DNA from: an uncultured Clostridium sp.
GTDB lineage: Bacteria; Bacillota; Clostridia; Lachnospirales; Lachnospiraceae
Direction of reading: 5' to 3'
DNA: 12,747 nucleotides
Assembly (NCBI GenBank): GCA_958349075.1
Contig: CATWBR010000081.1
Location: 1-12,747 of the forward strand
Part shown: positions 6,670 to 12,747 of the stretch, piece after piece
How the letters are laid out: each line of letters begins with the position of its first letter
Position numbering within the stretch: the first letter of the stretch is position 1
Position numbers and translations under genes: made by a program
The notes under the pieces: generated by a model
What the model saw: only the letters and a program-made list of their open reading frames with translations
Database searches by the model: none
What the model was told of the DNA's origin: nothing

Positions 6670-7947
6670 TTATTTAATCACGATATACGGCGCCAGAACA
6701 TTGGCAAGAAGAATAAATGCAATGGCCCAGACAATAATCATCAGGGACGGAACAATACACTTTTTAAGCACTTTGGTATACTTGTCGAGACCGACTACCT
6801 GGGCTGCGAAGATTCCGGCCAGCGCCGTCGGCGGCATCATGTCTCCCAGCGATGCAATCAGTGAAATAGCCGCCGCCGTGATAATCTGGTTCTTGCTCAG
6901 GAAAGCCAGCAGGAAGGGTACTCCCAGCACGGAGGCCGCTCCGTAGGAAGATACCGCTCCGAACAGCGGAATGGTAATCGCCATCGCCAGATATAAGAAA
7001 CCGTTCGGGAGGCTCAGGCAGGTTGTTACAATAAAACCCCGCACACCTGTCAGTGTCATAATCTGGATGAACATTCCGACACCCATCAGGATTCCCAGAA
7101 CCGGAAGCACACTCTGGACTGCATCCTTGCATACCTTCTGCACATTGATTTTGTAGCCGGTGAAAAGTCCCGTCACCGAGGCAATCATGAAAATCAGCGG
7201 CATTCCCAGGTTGGGAAGCGAAGGAACCGTCTTATTAAGCACCATCAGAATCATTGCTACAAAAATCGGTATGTAAATCTTGAATCCGAATTTTTCGCCC
7301 GGCTCACGGTTCAGTTTTTCCCTGATCACTTCGTACTCCAGCTTTTTCACATATTTTAACCCGAACATCAGGGCAAAAATAAATGCAAGCGGAAATGTCA
7401 GCAGCGCGAGGGGAAGTTCAAAACCAACATAAGGAATATCAATTCCTCCTCCGATAATCATAGCCGGAATGTTGACCGGCGGCGCTATCATTCCCAGGAT
7501 GCCGCCCATGGCCAGGATGCAGGCCGTCTCAAGCTGCGGAATTCCTATCAGCATCAGCACCGGGGCCATGATGGAACCGGCGGAGAGCACCGCTGCGGTG
7601 GAGGAACCGGTAATCATACCCGGAAACATTATCACCAGCATAATCAGGCAGACCAGCAGTGCCGGAGCCTTGTGAAACTTCTCGATAATCAGGGACGACA
7701 GAGCGTCCAACGCTCCCGATTCCTGAATCACTTTCATGAAAATCATGGCGGTCGTAATAACCAGAATCGTATCCACGTAGGAGAAGGTTCCCTCAATCAG
7801 ATGACGGAGCGGAAAACCGTATCCTCCCACGAGGGCTCCGACGACAGCCGCCAGCACCATGGAAAGACTTACAGGCAGCTTCAGAAGAAAACAGCCTGCC
7901 ACGAACACAACAACCATGGCTATAAATATTATCAGCTCAATACTCAT
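6670..7947 (-). CDS. DctM-type (TRAP large permease-like) integral membrane transporter
   Basis: A 425-residue polytopic protein, the normal length of a DctM subunit, with about eleven to twelve hydrophobic helices. The two internal halves each carry the expected substrate/ion hairpin signatures: GSSTAAVLSAG at 114-124 with IAPPVNIP at 154-161, then AVSSYGAASVLG at 331-342 with GDMMPPTALAG at 368-378. This makes it an ion-driven importer of the TRAP/IT superfamily type, in the cytoplasmic membrane. AGGGGG lies six bases before the ATG. It follows the lipoprotein gene by 17 bases. No normal DctP binding protein or DctQ subunit is encoded nearby; the lipoprotein and the 48-residue protein occupy their places. 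The neighbouring hydrolases suggest amino acids or small acylated or gamma-glutamyl compounds as cargo, which is inference. Confidence 0.85.
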   Translation of the reverse strand: MSIELIIFIAMVVVFVAGCFLLKLPVSLSMVLAAVVGALVGGYGFPLRHLIEGTFSYVDTILVITTAMIFMKVIQESGALDALSSLIIEKFHKAPALLVCLIMLVIMFPGMITGSSTAAVLSAGSIMAPVLMLIGIPQLETACILAMGGILGMIAPPVNIPAMIIGGGIDIPYVGFELPLALLTFPLAFIFALMFGLKYVKKLEYEVIREKLNREPGEKFGFKIYIPIFVAMILMVLNKTVPSLPNLGMPLIFMIASVTGLFTGYKINVQKVCKDAVQSVLPVLGILMGVGMFIQIMTLTGVRGFIVTTCLSLPNGFLYLAMAITIPLFGAVSSYGAASVLGVPFLLAFLSKNQIITAAAISLIASLGDMMPPTALAGIFAAQVVGLDKYTKVLKKCIVPSLMIIVWAIAFILLANVLAPYIVIK

Positions 7948-7964
7948 ATGTAACCCCCTGAAAC

Positions 7965-8606
7965 TTAAGATTTAAAAGCGGCGCCCAGTTTCGGAACCAC
8001 GTCGGCCATGCTGCTCACCTCGTCGAAAGGAATTCCCGCCTGTGCCGCAAGACCCTTCATGAGGCCGTCCTTATCTCCATCCGCCACTACGATGGCATAG
8101 TCTGCTTTTTCAAAACTCGGAGCAATGAATTTGTCGGATAAATCACCGCGCCTTGCCTCTCCGCCCACATGCACCGCAATAATAACAATTCCCTGCTCAT
8201 CCGCCGCGCCGATCAGTTCGGCCACACGCTCCAGTTCACCGTTGGCGTCGATCCCGGCAGCCCCAAGTCCTTTGGAAGAACCACCCACGGCCAGCATCAG
8301 CGTCTTAATCCCTTCCAGATCTGCCGAGGTGGCAAGGCTGTTTTTCTCACACTTGATGTTGTTCTTATCCAGCATCGTTTTAACCATCTCATAATCGGCG
8401 CTCTGTCCTACGGAAGTCAGAAGAACCGGCGCCTCGGCAATAGCCTCCTTGAGTCCCTCAACCTCCACGGCTGCCTGAGCCTCACCGCCTGCGGCCTGTG
8501 TCTCCACCTTAGCCTGCCCGCTGCCCTGGGAGGTCTTTTCTCCACATCCGCTCACCGCCATGGCCAGCGCCAGGCACATTAAAACTGCAACTGATTTCTT
8601 TCTCAT
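7965..8606 (-). CDS. DUF6305-like surface lipoprotein, candidate substrate-binding component
   Basis: A 213-residue lipoprotein: basic start MRKK, hydrophobic segment, lipobox VSGC with Cys21, then a low-complexity Gly/Gln/Ala/Glu linker to about residue 50. The folded part (about 57-213) begins with PVLLTSVGQSADYEMV and has alternating strands and helices: LMLAVGGSSKGLGAAG, VIIAVHVGG, YAIVVADGDKDG. It reads as a Rossmann-like alpha/beta domain. I match it to DUF6305 from memory of the opening motif; the match is moderate. It is not a DctP-type protein. First gene of the five-gene operon, with AGGAGG five bases before the ATG and the regulated promoter region upstream. Being surface-anchored just ahead of a DctM-type permease makes a solute-binding role plausible. 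A role in ligand sensing with the kinase is an alternative. Confidence 0.8.
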   Translation of the reverse strand: MRKKSVAVLMCLALAMAVSGCGEKTSQGSGQAKVETQAAGGEAQAAVEVEGLKEAIAEAPVLLTSVGQSADYEMVKTMLDKNNIKCEKNSLATSADLEGIKTLMLAVGGSSKGLGAAGIDANGELERVAELIGAADEQGIVIIAVHVGGEARRGDLSDKFIAPSFEKADYAIVVADGDKDGLMKGLAAQAGIPFDEVSSMADVVPKLGAAFKS

Positions 8607-8636
8607 ATTTCCCTCCTGCGTTATTTTTTTGTTAAA

Positions 8637-8688
8637 ATCATAGTATCATAGGCCATCCCAAACTTCTATTTTTTCTCTTATTTATCTC
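8637..8688 (-). promoter_or_regulatory. Candidate activator-dependent promoter with tandem 11-bp repeats
   Basis: On the minus strand two overlapping TATGAT -10 boxes (8645-8650 and 8637-8642) have no acceptable -35 box at 16-18 bases. Directly upstream lie two head-to-tail 11-base A/T-rich units, GAGATAAATAA (8678-8688) and GAGAAAAAATA (8667-8677), matching at 8 of 11 positions. Relative to a start near 8630-8638 they span roughly -30 to -58, where an activator that replaces -35 contacts would bind. The response regulator encoded just upstream is the obvious candidate; binding is inferred. Confidence 0.4.
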
Positions 8689-8702
8689 TCGTAGAAATAG
8701 AC

Positions 8703-8762
8703 AAAAAAAGAGCCGTTTTTTCGTGATTTTAACTATAAAACCATTTCAAAACAGCTCTTTTC
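8703..8762 (-). terminator. Strong intrinsic terminator after the response regulator gene
   Basis: Arms AAAAGAGC (8706-8713) and GCTCTTTT (8754-8761) extend inward through further A-T pairs to about 14 bp with one G-T wobble and a long A/T-rich loop. On the minus strand the stem runs into seven T residues. It lies 18 bases past the regulator's stop codon, so it separates the sensor operon from the transport operon and implies a separate promoter for the latter. The A-run on the other side means it could also terminate plus-strand transcripts. Confidence 0.85.
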
Positions 8763-8779
8763 TAATAGATTCATACAAT

Positions 8780-9409
8780 TTACAACAGTAAATAGCTCTG
8801 TTTCGGCCTTCCTTTCTTGCCGTAACTGCTCTTTACATCCACTTTTTCGTCCGAGGTAAGGTGCTGGAGATAGCGGTATGTAGTCTGATAAGCCAGCCCC
8901 GTTTTCTCCGAGATCTCCTCCACGGTAAGGTACTGCGTCTGCCCCCGCATCGCATCCTTAATCAGCTCCATCGTAGAGGTTCCGATGCCCTTGACGAGAA
9001 ACGGCTCGAACTCATTTTTCTTCGTCTTCTTGCTCTCCATCAGCCTGATATGGACACGGATCCTGGAAATGATATCCGGCGCCTTGATGGGCTTTGTGGC
9101 AAAATCACTGGCGCCGGCCTCCAGAAACTTGTCGGCAATCCCCTGATCCTCGTCTATCGTAAATACAATGATAGGAATGTCGGGATCGATTTTCCGGAAC
9201 ATTTTCACTCCCTCCACCCCATTGATATGCGGCATATGGTAGTCGATCAGGATAAGATCCGGTGCACTCTTCTCATACAGTTCCAGCGCCTGCCTGACGT
9301 TCTGGGCAATCACCCCCTCCCATCTCTGTGTCTCTATCACCGCTTTAAGCGCGCAGAGAATCTCCGCCTCATCATCAATCAACATAATTTTAATTGCACT
9401 GCTGCTCAT
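8780..9409 (-). CDS. Response regulator with CitB-like C-terminal helix-turn-helix
   Basis: A 209-residue regulator. The receiver domain (about 5-124) has the acidic pair Asp12-Asp13, phosphoacceptor Asp56 in LILIDYHMP, Thr84 and Lys106 in ATKP. The output domain (about 138-209) has LTVEEISEKTGLAYQTTYRYL, a helix-turn-helix of the kind seen in CitB/DcuR/DpiA regulators, and ends KKGRPKQSYLLL. Such regulators usually control uptake of organic anions. AGGAGG precedes the ATG by six bases and lies within the end of the kinase gene; the two frames overlap by 20 bases, so translation is probably coupled. The likely target is the operon starting at 8606, whose promoter lacks a -35 box. Confidence 0.9.
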   Translation of the reverse strand: MSSSAIKIMLIDDEAEILCALKAVIETQRWEGVIAQNVRQALELYEKSAPDLILIDYHMPHINGVEGVKMFRKIDPDIPIIVFTIDEDQGIADKFLEAGASDFATKPIKAPDIISRIRVHIRLMESKKTKKNEFEPFLVKGIGTSTMELIKDAMRGQTQYLTVEEISEKTGLAYQTTYRYLQHLTSDEKVDVKSSYGKKGRPKQSYLLL

Positions 9410-10802
9410 TACACTCCTCCTCTTTATCCTCAGGCATTATCAGGATAATGCTTGTCCCTTTTCCAATCTCACTGTCTATCTCTATCGTCCCGCCCGAATC
9501 CGTCACCACTTTCTTTACAAAGCTCAGACCCAGTCCGTGTGAACTTCTGGTAGTAAATCCCCGCTCCCAGATGAGCGACAGCGTATCCTCATCAATTCCT
9601 TTTCCGTTGTCGGATATATTAAAACAGATCGTCTCTTCCCCGTCAGAGCTGGCCTTATCCACAATAAAATCAATATTCCCCCCCTCCTCGGCGAGGGCAT
9701 AAAATGAGTTCTCAATCAGATTGATAAGCGCCCTGGAAAACCGTATTTTATTGACAAGCAGGTACTTTTCCGGAACCCGGTTAGACACATGGACCAGTGA
9801 CGAATACTCCGATACGGAAATCTGGGATAAAACAGAGTCGAGTATTTCATCCGTCGAAATCCTGGTTCTGTGGTTCTCATAAAGAATCTCGGAAATCATC
9901 CCGCTCATCTTCTCAACAGCCGACTCTACCTGGCTTAAATATCCCGATTCCTTTGACATCTGCCTGGTATCGCAGGACATCCGGACCACGCCCACCAGCG
10001 CCTGGGCCGATGTAAGCGGCGACTTGAGATCGTGAACCAGATGGCGCATCTCCAGATAGGTCCGGTTCTCCAGGACACGGAGCCTGGTATCCATGACCAT
10101 CCTCTCATTCTGGGCCTTCAGCTCATTCATCACTTTCAGGTTATTCTCATCCCGGATCAGCAGAAAGAGAAGTACTCCCATAAACATCAAAAGAGCAAAG
10201 AAAATCGCTACGGTCCCGTTCATCTCGGGTTCCATCTCGAGAAATTCGGCGATTATCTTGATGTCCTTAGACATCTCTCCCCTGCCTGTGGGCAGCCCCT
10301 TTAAGCATGGCATAATGTCCAGAAACTGGAGCGCCGACAGAAACACCAGAATTAGCATGGCTTTTTTCCACAGGCTGACGTAATTATAATCATTTTTCCC
10401 CAGCAGGATCAGCAGAATGATAAGAGACAGCGCCGGTATTCCAAAATCATACTTAATTTGGTGGACCGCACTGATAATTGTATAAATCAGTGGGATGATG
10501 CAAAAGACAATGGCCGATTTCAGCCACTTTGTGATCTTGTGGTCGCTGTCCAGCTCGATGGATTCAGCGATAATGAACGCCCCGAAATAGTGGGGAAATG
10601 CGCGGATGGAATTCAGCGCCCCCAGCTTCATTCCCGCCGTCCACAATTCCAGCTTGTCCTGTGTGACGATGGCGTCATAGGCCTTTTCCGGAATATTCCA
10701 CATATTGATTGTCAGAAAATATGGCATACAGATTCCGAGCAGCAGTAAAACGCAGCCCGAAAAAAACTTCTTTTTGTTAAAATACCTGACCCGAATTTTC
10801 AT
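9390..10802 (-). CDS. Membrane sensor histidine kinase
   Basis: A 470-residue kinase. The N-terminal 215 residues hold about five to six membrane helices (near 13-33, 60-80, 96-115, 120-134, 147-164, 196-216), with a soluble stretch at about 34-58 and another at 165-195. No PAS, Cache or HAMP domain is recognisable. A short coiled linker (218-250) leads to the H-box HLVHDLKSPLTS with phosphoacceptor His257. The catalytic domain follows: N-box INLIENSFYAL (Asn361, Asn365), G1 ISDNGKGID (Asp398), F-box WERGFTT and G2 SHGLGLSF. GGGGGGAGCT lies directly before the ATG. The sensing part is built of helices, so the signal may be a membrane or lipophilic one, or be passed from a transporter partner; this is inference. 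Confidence 0.92.
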   Translation of the reverse strand: MKIRVRYFNKKKFFSGCVLLLLGICMPYFLTINMWNIPEKAYDAIVTQDKLELWTAGMKLGALNSIRAFPHYFGAFIIAESIELDSDHKITKWLKSAIVFCIIPLIYTIISAVHQIKYDFGIPALSLIILLILLGKNDYNYVSLWKKAMLILVFLSALQFLDIMPCLKGLPTGRGEMSKDIKIIAEFLEMEPEMNGTVAIFFALLMFMGVLLFLLIRDENNLKVMNELKAQNERMVMDTRLRVLENRTYLEMRHLVHDLKSPLTSAQALVGVVRMSCDTRQMSKESGYLSQVESAVEKMSGMISEILYENHRTRISTDEILDSVLSQISVSEYSSLVHVSNRVPEKYLLVNKIRFSRALINLIENSFYALAEEGGNIDFIVDKASSDGEETICFNISDNGKGIDEDTLSLIWERGFTTRSSHGLGLSFVKKVVTDSGGTIEIDSEIGKGTSIILIMPEDKEEECNEQQCN

Positions 10803-10846
10803 AGCTCCCCCCGTATTTGCATGAACGTTTCAGATTTAGCAGGTCT

Positions 10847-10876
10847 ATCATACCATATTACGAGGGGAAAATACAA
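10847..10876 (-). promoter_or_regulatory. Probable promoter of the kinase/regulator operon
   Basis: On the minus strand TATGAT (10847-10852) is preceded by TG in the extended -10 position, with TTGTAT (10871-10876) 18 bases upstream as a partial -35 box. Transcription would begin near 10840, about 40 bases before the ATG at 10802. Confidence 0.5.
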
Positions 10877-10918
10877 TATCGCCTTTCTTCCGGCCCTGGC
10901 CGCGTGTCTTTCTAACAC

Positions 10919-11059
10919 GGACAATCCGGTAGGATTATCCTGTTTAAAATGACGAGTCTGCTGGGGCAGACTCGCGCGCCGGAGCGCGGCCGCCTCAGCG
11001 GCCATATTACCTTGGAACGCAGTGCGCATCCTCCGCGGAGCGGTTTTATTAAACAGGGA
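10919..11059 (-). other. Structured intergenic element: candidate small RNA or dispersed palindromic repeat
   Basis: At least six hairpins are packed into 140 bases: 10919-10940; 10953-10974 (9 bp, loop of 4); 10975-10988; 10988-11003 (6 bp, loop of 4); 11014-11031; and the palindrome CTCCGCGGAG at 11031-11040. Most are enclosed by an outer pair CCTGTTTAA (10939-10947) with TTAAACAGG (11049-11057). Three details favour a minus-strand RNA. The hairpin at 10919-10940 pairs fully only there (U-G instead of C-A mismatch), that at 11014-11031 likewise gains U-G and G-U pairs, and the one at 10975-10988 closes with a UCCG tetraloop. It is more G/C-rich than its flanks. Open frames across it look spurious. 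It resembles multi-hairpin elements dispersed in clostridial genomes, but I name no family. Confidence 0.5.
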
Positions 11060-11074
11060 ATTATCCTGCTTAAT

Positions 11075-11095
11075 AAAAAGGGGAGCCTAGTCCCC
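11075..11095 (-). terminator. Terminator-like hairpin at the IS boundary
   Basis: GGGGA (11080-11084) and TCCCC (11091-11095) pair across a 6-base loop, and the minus strand continues with five T residues (11075-11079). It would end a minus-strand transcript arriving from beyond the IS, so it probably belonged to a gene now outside the window. The last one or two C residues of the arm are the first bases of the IS, so part of the stem may have been made or altered by the insertion. Confidence 0.45.
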
Positions 11096-11115
11096 AATGT
11101 CATTTAGTTAAGACA
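11094..11115. repeat. Left terminal inverted repeat of the IS
   Basis: 22 bases beginning CCAATGTCATTTAG and ending AAGACA, identical to the reverse complement of 12724-12745. Similarity stops after this point. Confidence 0.95.
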
Positions 11116-11136
11116 CTGACATAGTGACTTCTATTT

Positions 11137-11176
11137 AGGCAGAGATATTTGAACTTTTATCTCTGCCTGTTTTTTT
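11137..11176 (+). terminator. Inward-facing terminator at the left end of the IS
   Basis: A perfect 11-bp stem, AGGCAGAGATA (11137-11147) with TATCTCTGCCT (11158-11168), loop of ten bases, is followed on the plus strand by G and seven T residues. It would stop transcripts entering the IS from the left, which would be antisense to the transposase. Confidence 0.85.
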
Positions 11177-11212
11177 GCTTTTAGGAGAAGATTTGTCTGT
11201 ATTCAAGTAACA

Positions 11213-11237
11213 CAAAAAGACAGATTGTCATCTGTCT
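11213..11237 (-). terminator. Terminator of the transposase gene
   Basis: An 8-bp stem AGACAGAT/ATCTGTCT with a 4-base loop (11218-11237) runs on the minus strand into a T-run (TTTTTG), 26 bases past the transposase stop codon. It should limit transcription out of the IS towards the kinase gene. Confidence 0.85.
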
Positions 11238-11263
11238 GAAAAAGAGATATACTTTTGTAGAAG

Positions 11264-12568
11264 TTAAGCGACTCGATACAGAAAACTTACCGCTGACTTA
11301 GGCCTGACTTTGCGAGGGTCTGAGCGCCCAGGTCTGACAGGTAAAAGATTCTTCTGTATCAACTTCTCAACATCGGGTGGAGAAATATCATTTCGCAGGA
11401 AATAACGACATATATGGATTGCTATTGTGTAATTCATATGGTAAACATATTTTGTATCCTTTTGATGAATCACTACATGCATCGTGATGGTCTCACAATA
11501 ATTGTAGAGAATCAGACGCGCGTAAATTTCCTGCATGATATACTCCACCTTTTTTGAATGGAAACAACTTAACCCGATTGCATATTTCAATTCCCGGAAA
11601 GACGTCTCAATCCCCCACCTCATTGCGTAAATCTTCTTTATTCCTTCGGCTGGAAAGTCTTCTTTTGGCAGATTTGTAATAATGGACTCGTAAGAATCTT
11701 CTGAAATAGCAAACCTTACCACCCGGAAATGTAAGGTATAAAACTTTCTGTCGTGCAGATCCAAATAGTCAAAAGGGCTTGCTTTCGGAAGGAACTTATA
11801 CTGTTTCGGATTGGATTTTACTTCCTTTGTCTGTTTCCGGGTCAATATAAGTTGCATGGCGTGGTCAAATTCCTCCTCGTCAGGGAGTTCAAAACTTCCT
11901 GTCATGCTGCCCCCTCCTCCATCCTTTACACGAATCAGATAATACATCCCTTTTTCTTGGATATGGGCGAAAATATTATAGGTTTCATACCCTCTGTCAG
12001 CAATGAAAATTGTTTTCTTTTGTCCCGTGCAGCGGTCAATCATCTGCGTCATTGCCAGAGACTCATTTTCTTTTCGCGCGGGCTGTATCACAACATCTGT
12101 ATACCGCTTTTCACATAGGTCATAGAGAGCGTTTAGATGAATCTGGTTAAATCCTTTATCCGTGGGCAGGGATTGGAAATAGGTGTCTGTATCTTTGGGA
12201 TTACGGGCAACATTCAGGTCAGAACCATCACAGGCCAATAGCTGATAGCCATTATAGTTCTTTTGAAATGGAAAAAGAGAATTAAAATCATAAAACAAAA
12301 ATTGGAATGTCTCCAGAAGCAGTTTGTTTCTCTGCTGGCTAAAAGCTGAAGCAGAAGGTGTATCAACGGAGAAATGGAAATAATCCAGTAATTCTTTTTT
12401 TAAGCTGCCGCTTTCCATGGAAAGGATCAGTTGAATTGTAGATGCAAAATCAAGTTTTCTGCTTCTTGAAAAATCAGCCTCCGGGTTTTTAGAGAATAGC
12501 CATGGGGAAGCTGCCATCTCCTGGATAAGGGATAATAGGTTGTTTTTTACATGCTCAGCAAATATCAT
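11264..12568 (-). CDS. IS4-family DDE transposase
   Basis: Numbering from the ATG at 12568 gives 434 residues. The frame can open at a TTG at 12583, but GGAGG overlaps that codon and lies eight bases before the ATG, so the ATG is the start. The catalytic triad is Asp114 in LLACDGSD, Asp191 in FIADRGYE and Glu321 in YAMRWGIETSFRELK. The last segment fits the IS4 YREK signature exactly (Tyr, 2, Arg, 3, Glu, 6, Lys). The N-terminal part (about 25-90) is the usual DNA-binding region and the C-terminal tail is basic. Its product acts on the 22-bp ends flanking it. No frameshift or internal stop is present. The upstream region has a perfect TTGACA (minus strand, 12628-12633) without a matching -10 box, so expression is probably low. 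Confidence 0.93.
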   Translation of the reverse strand: MIFAEHVKNNLLSLIQEMAASPWLFSKNPEADFSRSRKLDFASTIQLILSMESGSLKKELLDYFHFSVDTPSASAFSQQRNKLLLETFQFLFYDFNSLFPFQKNYNGYQLLACDGSDLNVARNPKDTDTYFQSLPTDKGFNQIHLNALYDLCEKRYTDVVIQPARKENESLAMTQMIDRCTGQKKTIFIADRGYETYNIFAHIQEKGMYYLIRVKDGGGGSMTGSFELPDEEEFDHAMQLILTRKQTKEVKSNPKQYKFLPKASPFDYLDLHDRKFYTLHFRVVRFAISEDSYESIITNLPKEDFPAEGIKKIYAMRWGIETSFRELKYAIGLSCFHSKKVEYIMQEIYARLILYNYCETITMHVVIHQKDTKYVYHMNYTIAIHICRYFLRNDISPPDVEKLIQKNLLPVRPGRSDPRKVRPKSAVSFLYRVA

Positions 12569-12645
12569 AGGCGTTACCTCCAAAATGTACTACATTCAAG
12601 GGGCTTCGCCGCAAATTTTTATATTCTTGTCAAGTGCTTTTTCTG

Positions 12646-12663
12646 AAAAGTTACAAAAGTTAC
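12646..12663. repeat. Two tandem copies of a 9-bp unit in the IS right end
   Basis: AAAAGTTAC occurs twice head to tail (12646-12654 and 12655-12663) between the inward terminator and the transposase gene. It could be a transposase or host-factor contact site or simple chance; nothing further supports a role. Confidence 0.7.
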
Positions 12664-12703
12664 AAAAAAAGAGCAGGGTACATATCTCTATATACCTTGC
12701 TCT
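12663..12703 (-). terminator. Inward-facing terminator at the right end of the IS
   Basis: AGAGCAGGGTA (12670-12680) pairs with TACCTTGCTCT (12693-12703) over 11 positions with one G-T wobble. On the minus strand the stem runs into seven T residues (12663-12669 region). It lies upstream of the transposase and would block transcripts entering from outside the right end. Confidence 0.85.
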
Positions 12704-12723
12704 ATAAGGTGCACCCTTGCTGA

Positions 12724-12745
12724 TGTCTTAACTAAATGACATTGG
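12724..12745. repeat. Right terminal inverted repeat of the IS
   Basis: 22 bases beginning TGTCTTAACT and ending GACATTGG, the exact reverse complement of 11094-11115. The window ends two bases later. Confidence 0.95.
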
Positions 12746-12747
12746 CC

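Larger units (their letters stand above)
11094..12745 (-). mobile_element. Complete IS4-family insertion sequence
   Basis: The element of about 1.65 kb is bounded by perfect 22-bp inverted repeats (11094-11115 and 12724-12745) and contains one full-length DDE transposase gene. The exact edge is uncertain by one base because both sides read CC/GG. Only two to three bases of right flank (GCC) are in the window. They agree with the start of a 10-bp duplication GCCTAGTCCC at 11085-11094 on the left, a length usual for IS4-family elements, but this cannot be confirmed here. The intact frame and perfect ends suggest recent, still active insertion. Confidence 0.9.

Noticed and set aside
10799..11103. 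Two overlapping minus-strand open frames (76 and 63 codons) upstream of the kinase
   Set aside because: They run through the hairpin cluster, have Arg/Ala/Pro-rich composition typical of G/C-rich palindromes read as protein, and lack ribosome binding sites and recognisable domains.
12600..12640. Transposase promoter based on the perfect TTGACA at 12628-12633 (minus strand)
   Set aside because: No -10-like sequence lies 16-18 bases downstream (GGCGAA is found there), so a functional promoter cannot be supported from sequence.
1..12747. tRNA, rRNA or known riboswitch
   Set aside because: No cloverleaf with a CCA-side acceptor, no rRNA segments and no riboswitch core motif that I recognise was found on either strand.

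Overview
The window looks like a chromosomal segment of an anaerobic gut Firmicute (class Clostridia, probably a Lachnospiraceae relative of the Clostridium symbiosum/Enterocloster type). The signs are strong AGGAGG-type ribosome binding sites, roughly balanced base composition, lipoprotein signal peptides, TRAP-like transporters, and an IS4-type insertion sequence common in that group. The placement comes from general familiarity, not from a search.

Layout, left to right. (1) 1-2302, minus strand: a short operon ending in a DUF6282-type metal-dependent hydrolase. It is preceded by an abnormal gene in which the first half of an alpha/beta hydrolase is joined in frame to the second half of a TRAP large permease (DctM). 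It reads like the scar of a deletion or a misassembly. (2) 2454-3212, plus strand: a membrane-anchored AstE/AspA-type zinc deacylase/carboxypeptidase transcribed divergently. (3) 3213-3479: convergent intergenic region with a long hairpin terminator and three tandem copies of a 9-bp unit. (4) 3480-8606, minus strand: five tightly spaced genes. In transcription order they encode a DUF6305-like lipoprotein, a DctM-type integral membrane transporter, a 48-residue two-helix membrane protein, a secreted AstE/AspA-type zinc hydrolase and a lipid-anchored gamma-glutamyltransferase. (5) 8607-8779: a regulatory gap with a strong terminator, a promoter lacking a good -35 box, and tandem 11-bp A/T-rich repeats. 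(6) 8780-10802, minus strand: a histidine kinase and an overlapping response regulator with a CitB-like helix-turn-helix output domain. (7) 10803-11093: the kinase promoter and a dense cluster of hairpins whose G-U pairs and tetraloop favour a minus-strand RNA. (8) 11094-12745: a complete IS4-family insertion sequence with perfect 22-bp terminal inverted repeats and three terminators. The window ends two bases beyond the IS.

Working model (inference): regions 4 to 6 form one sensor-controlled surface system. The kinase/regulator pair would switch on the five-gene operon. The gamma-glutamyltransferase and the zinc hydrolase would act outside the membrane on gamma-glutamyl or N-acyl amino compounds, and the lipoprotein, permease and 48-residue protein would form an unusual three-part importer for the products. 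I know of no described system with this set of parts; the substrate is unknown.
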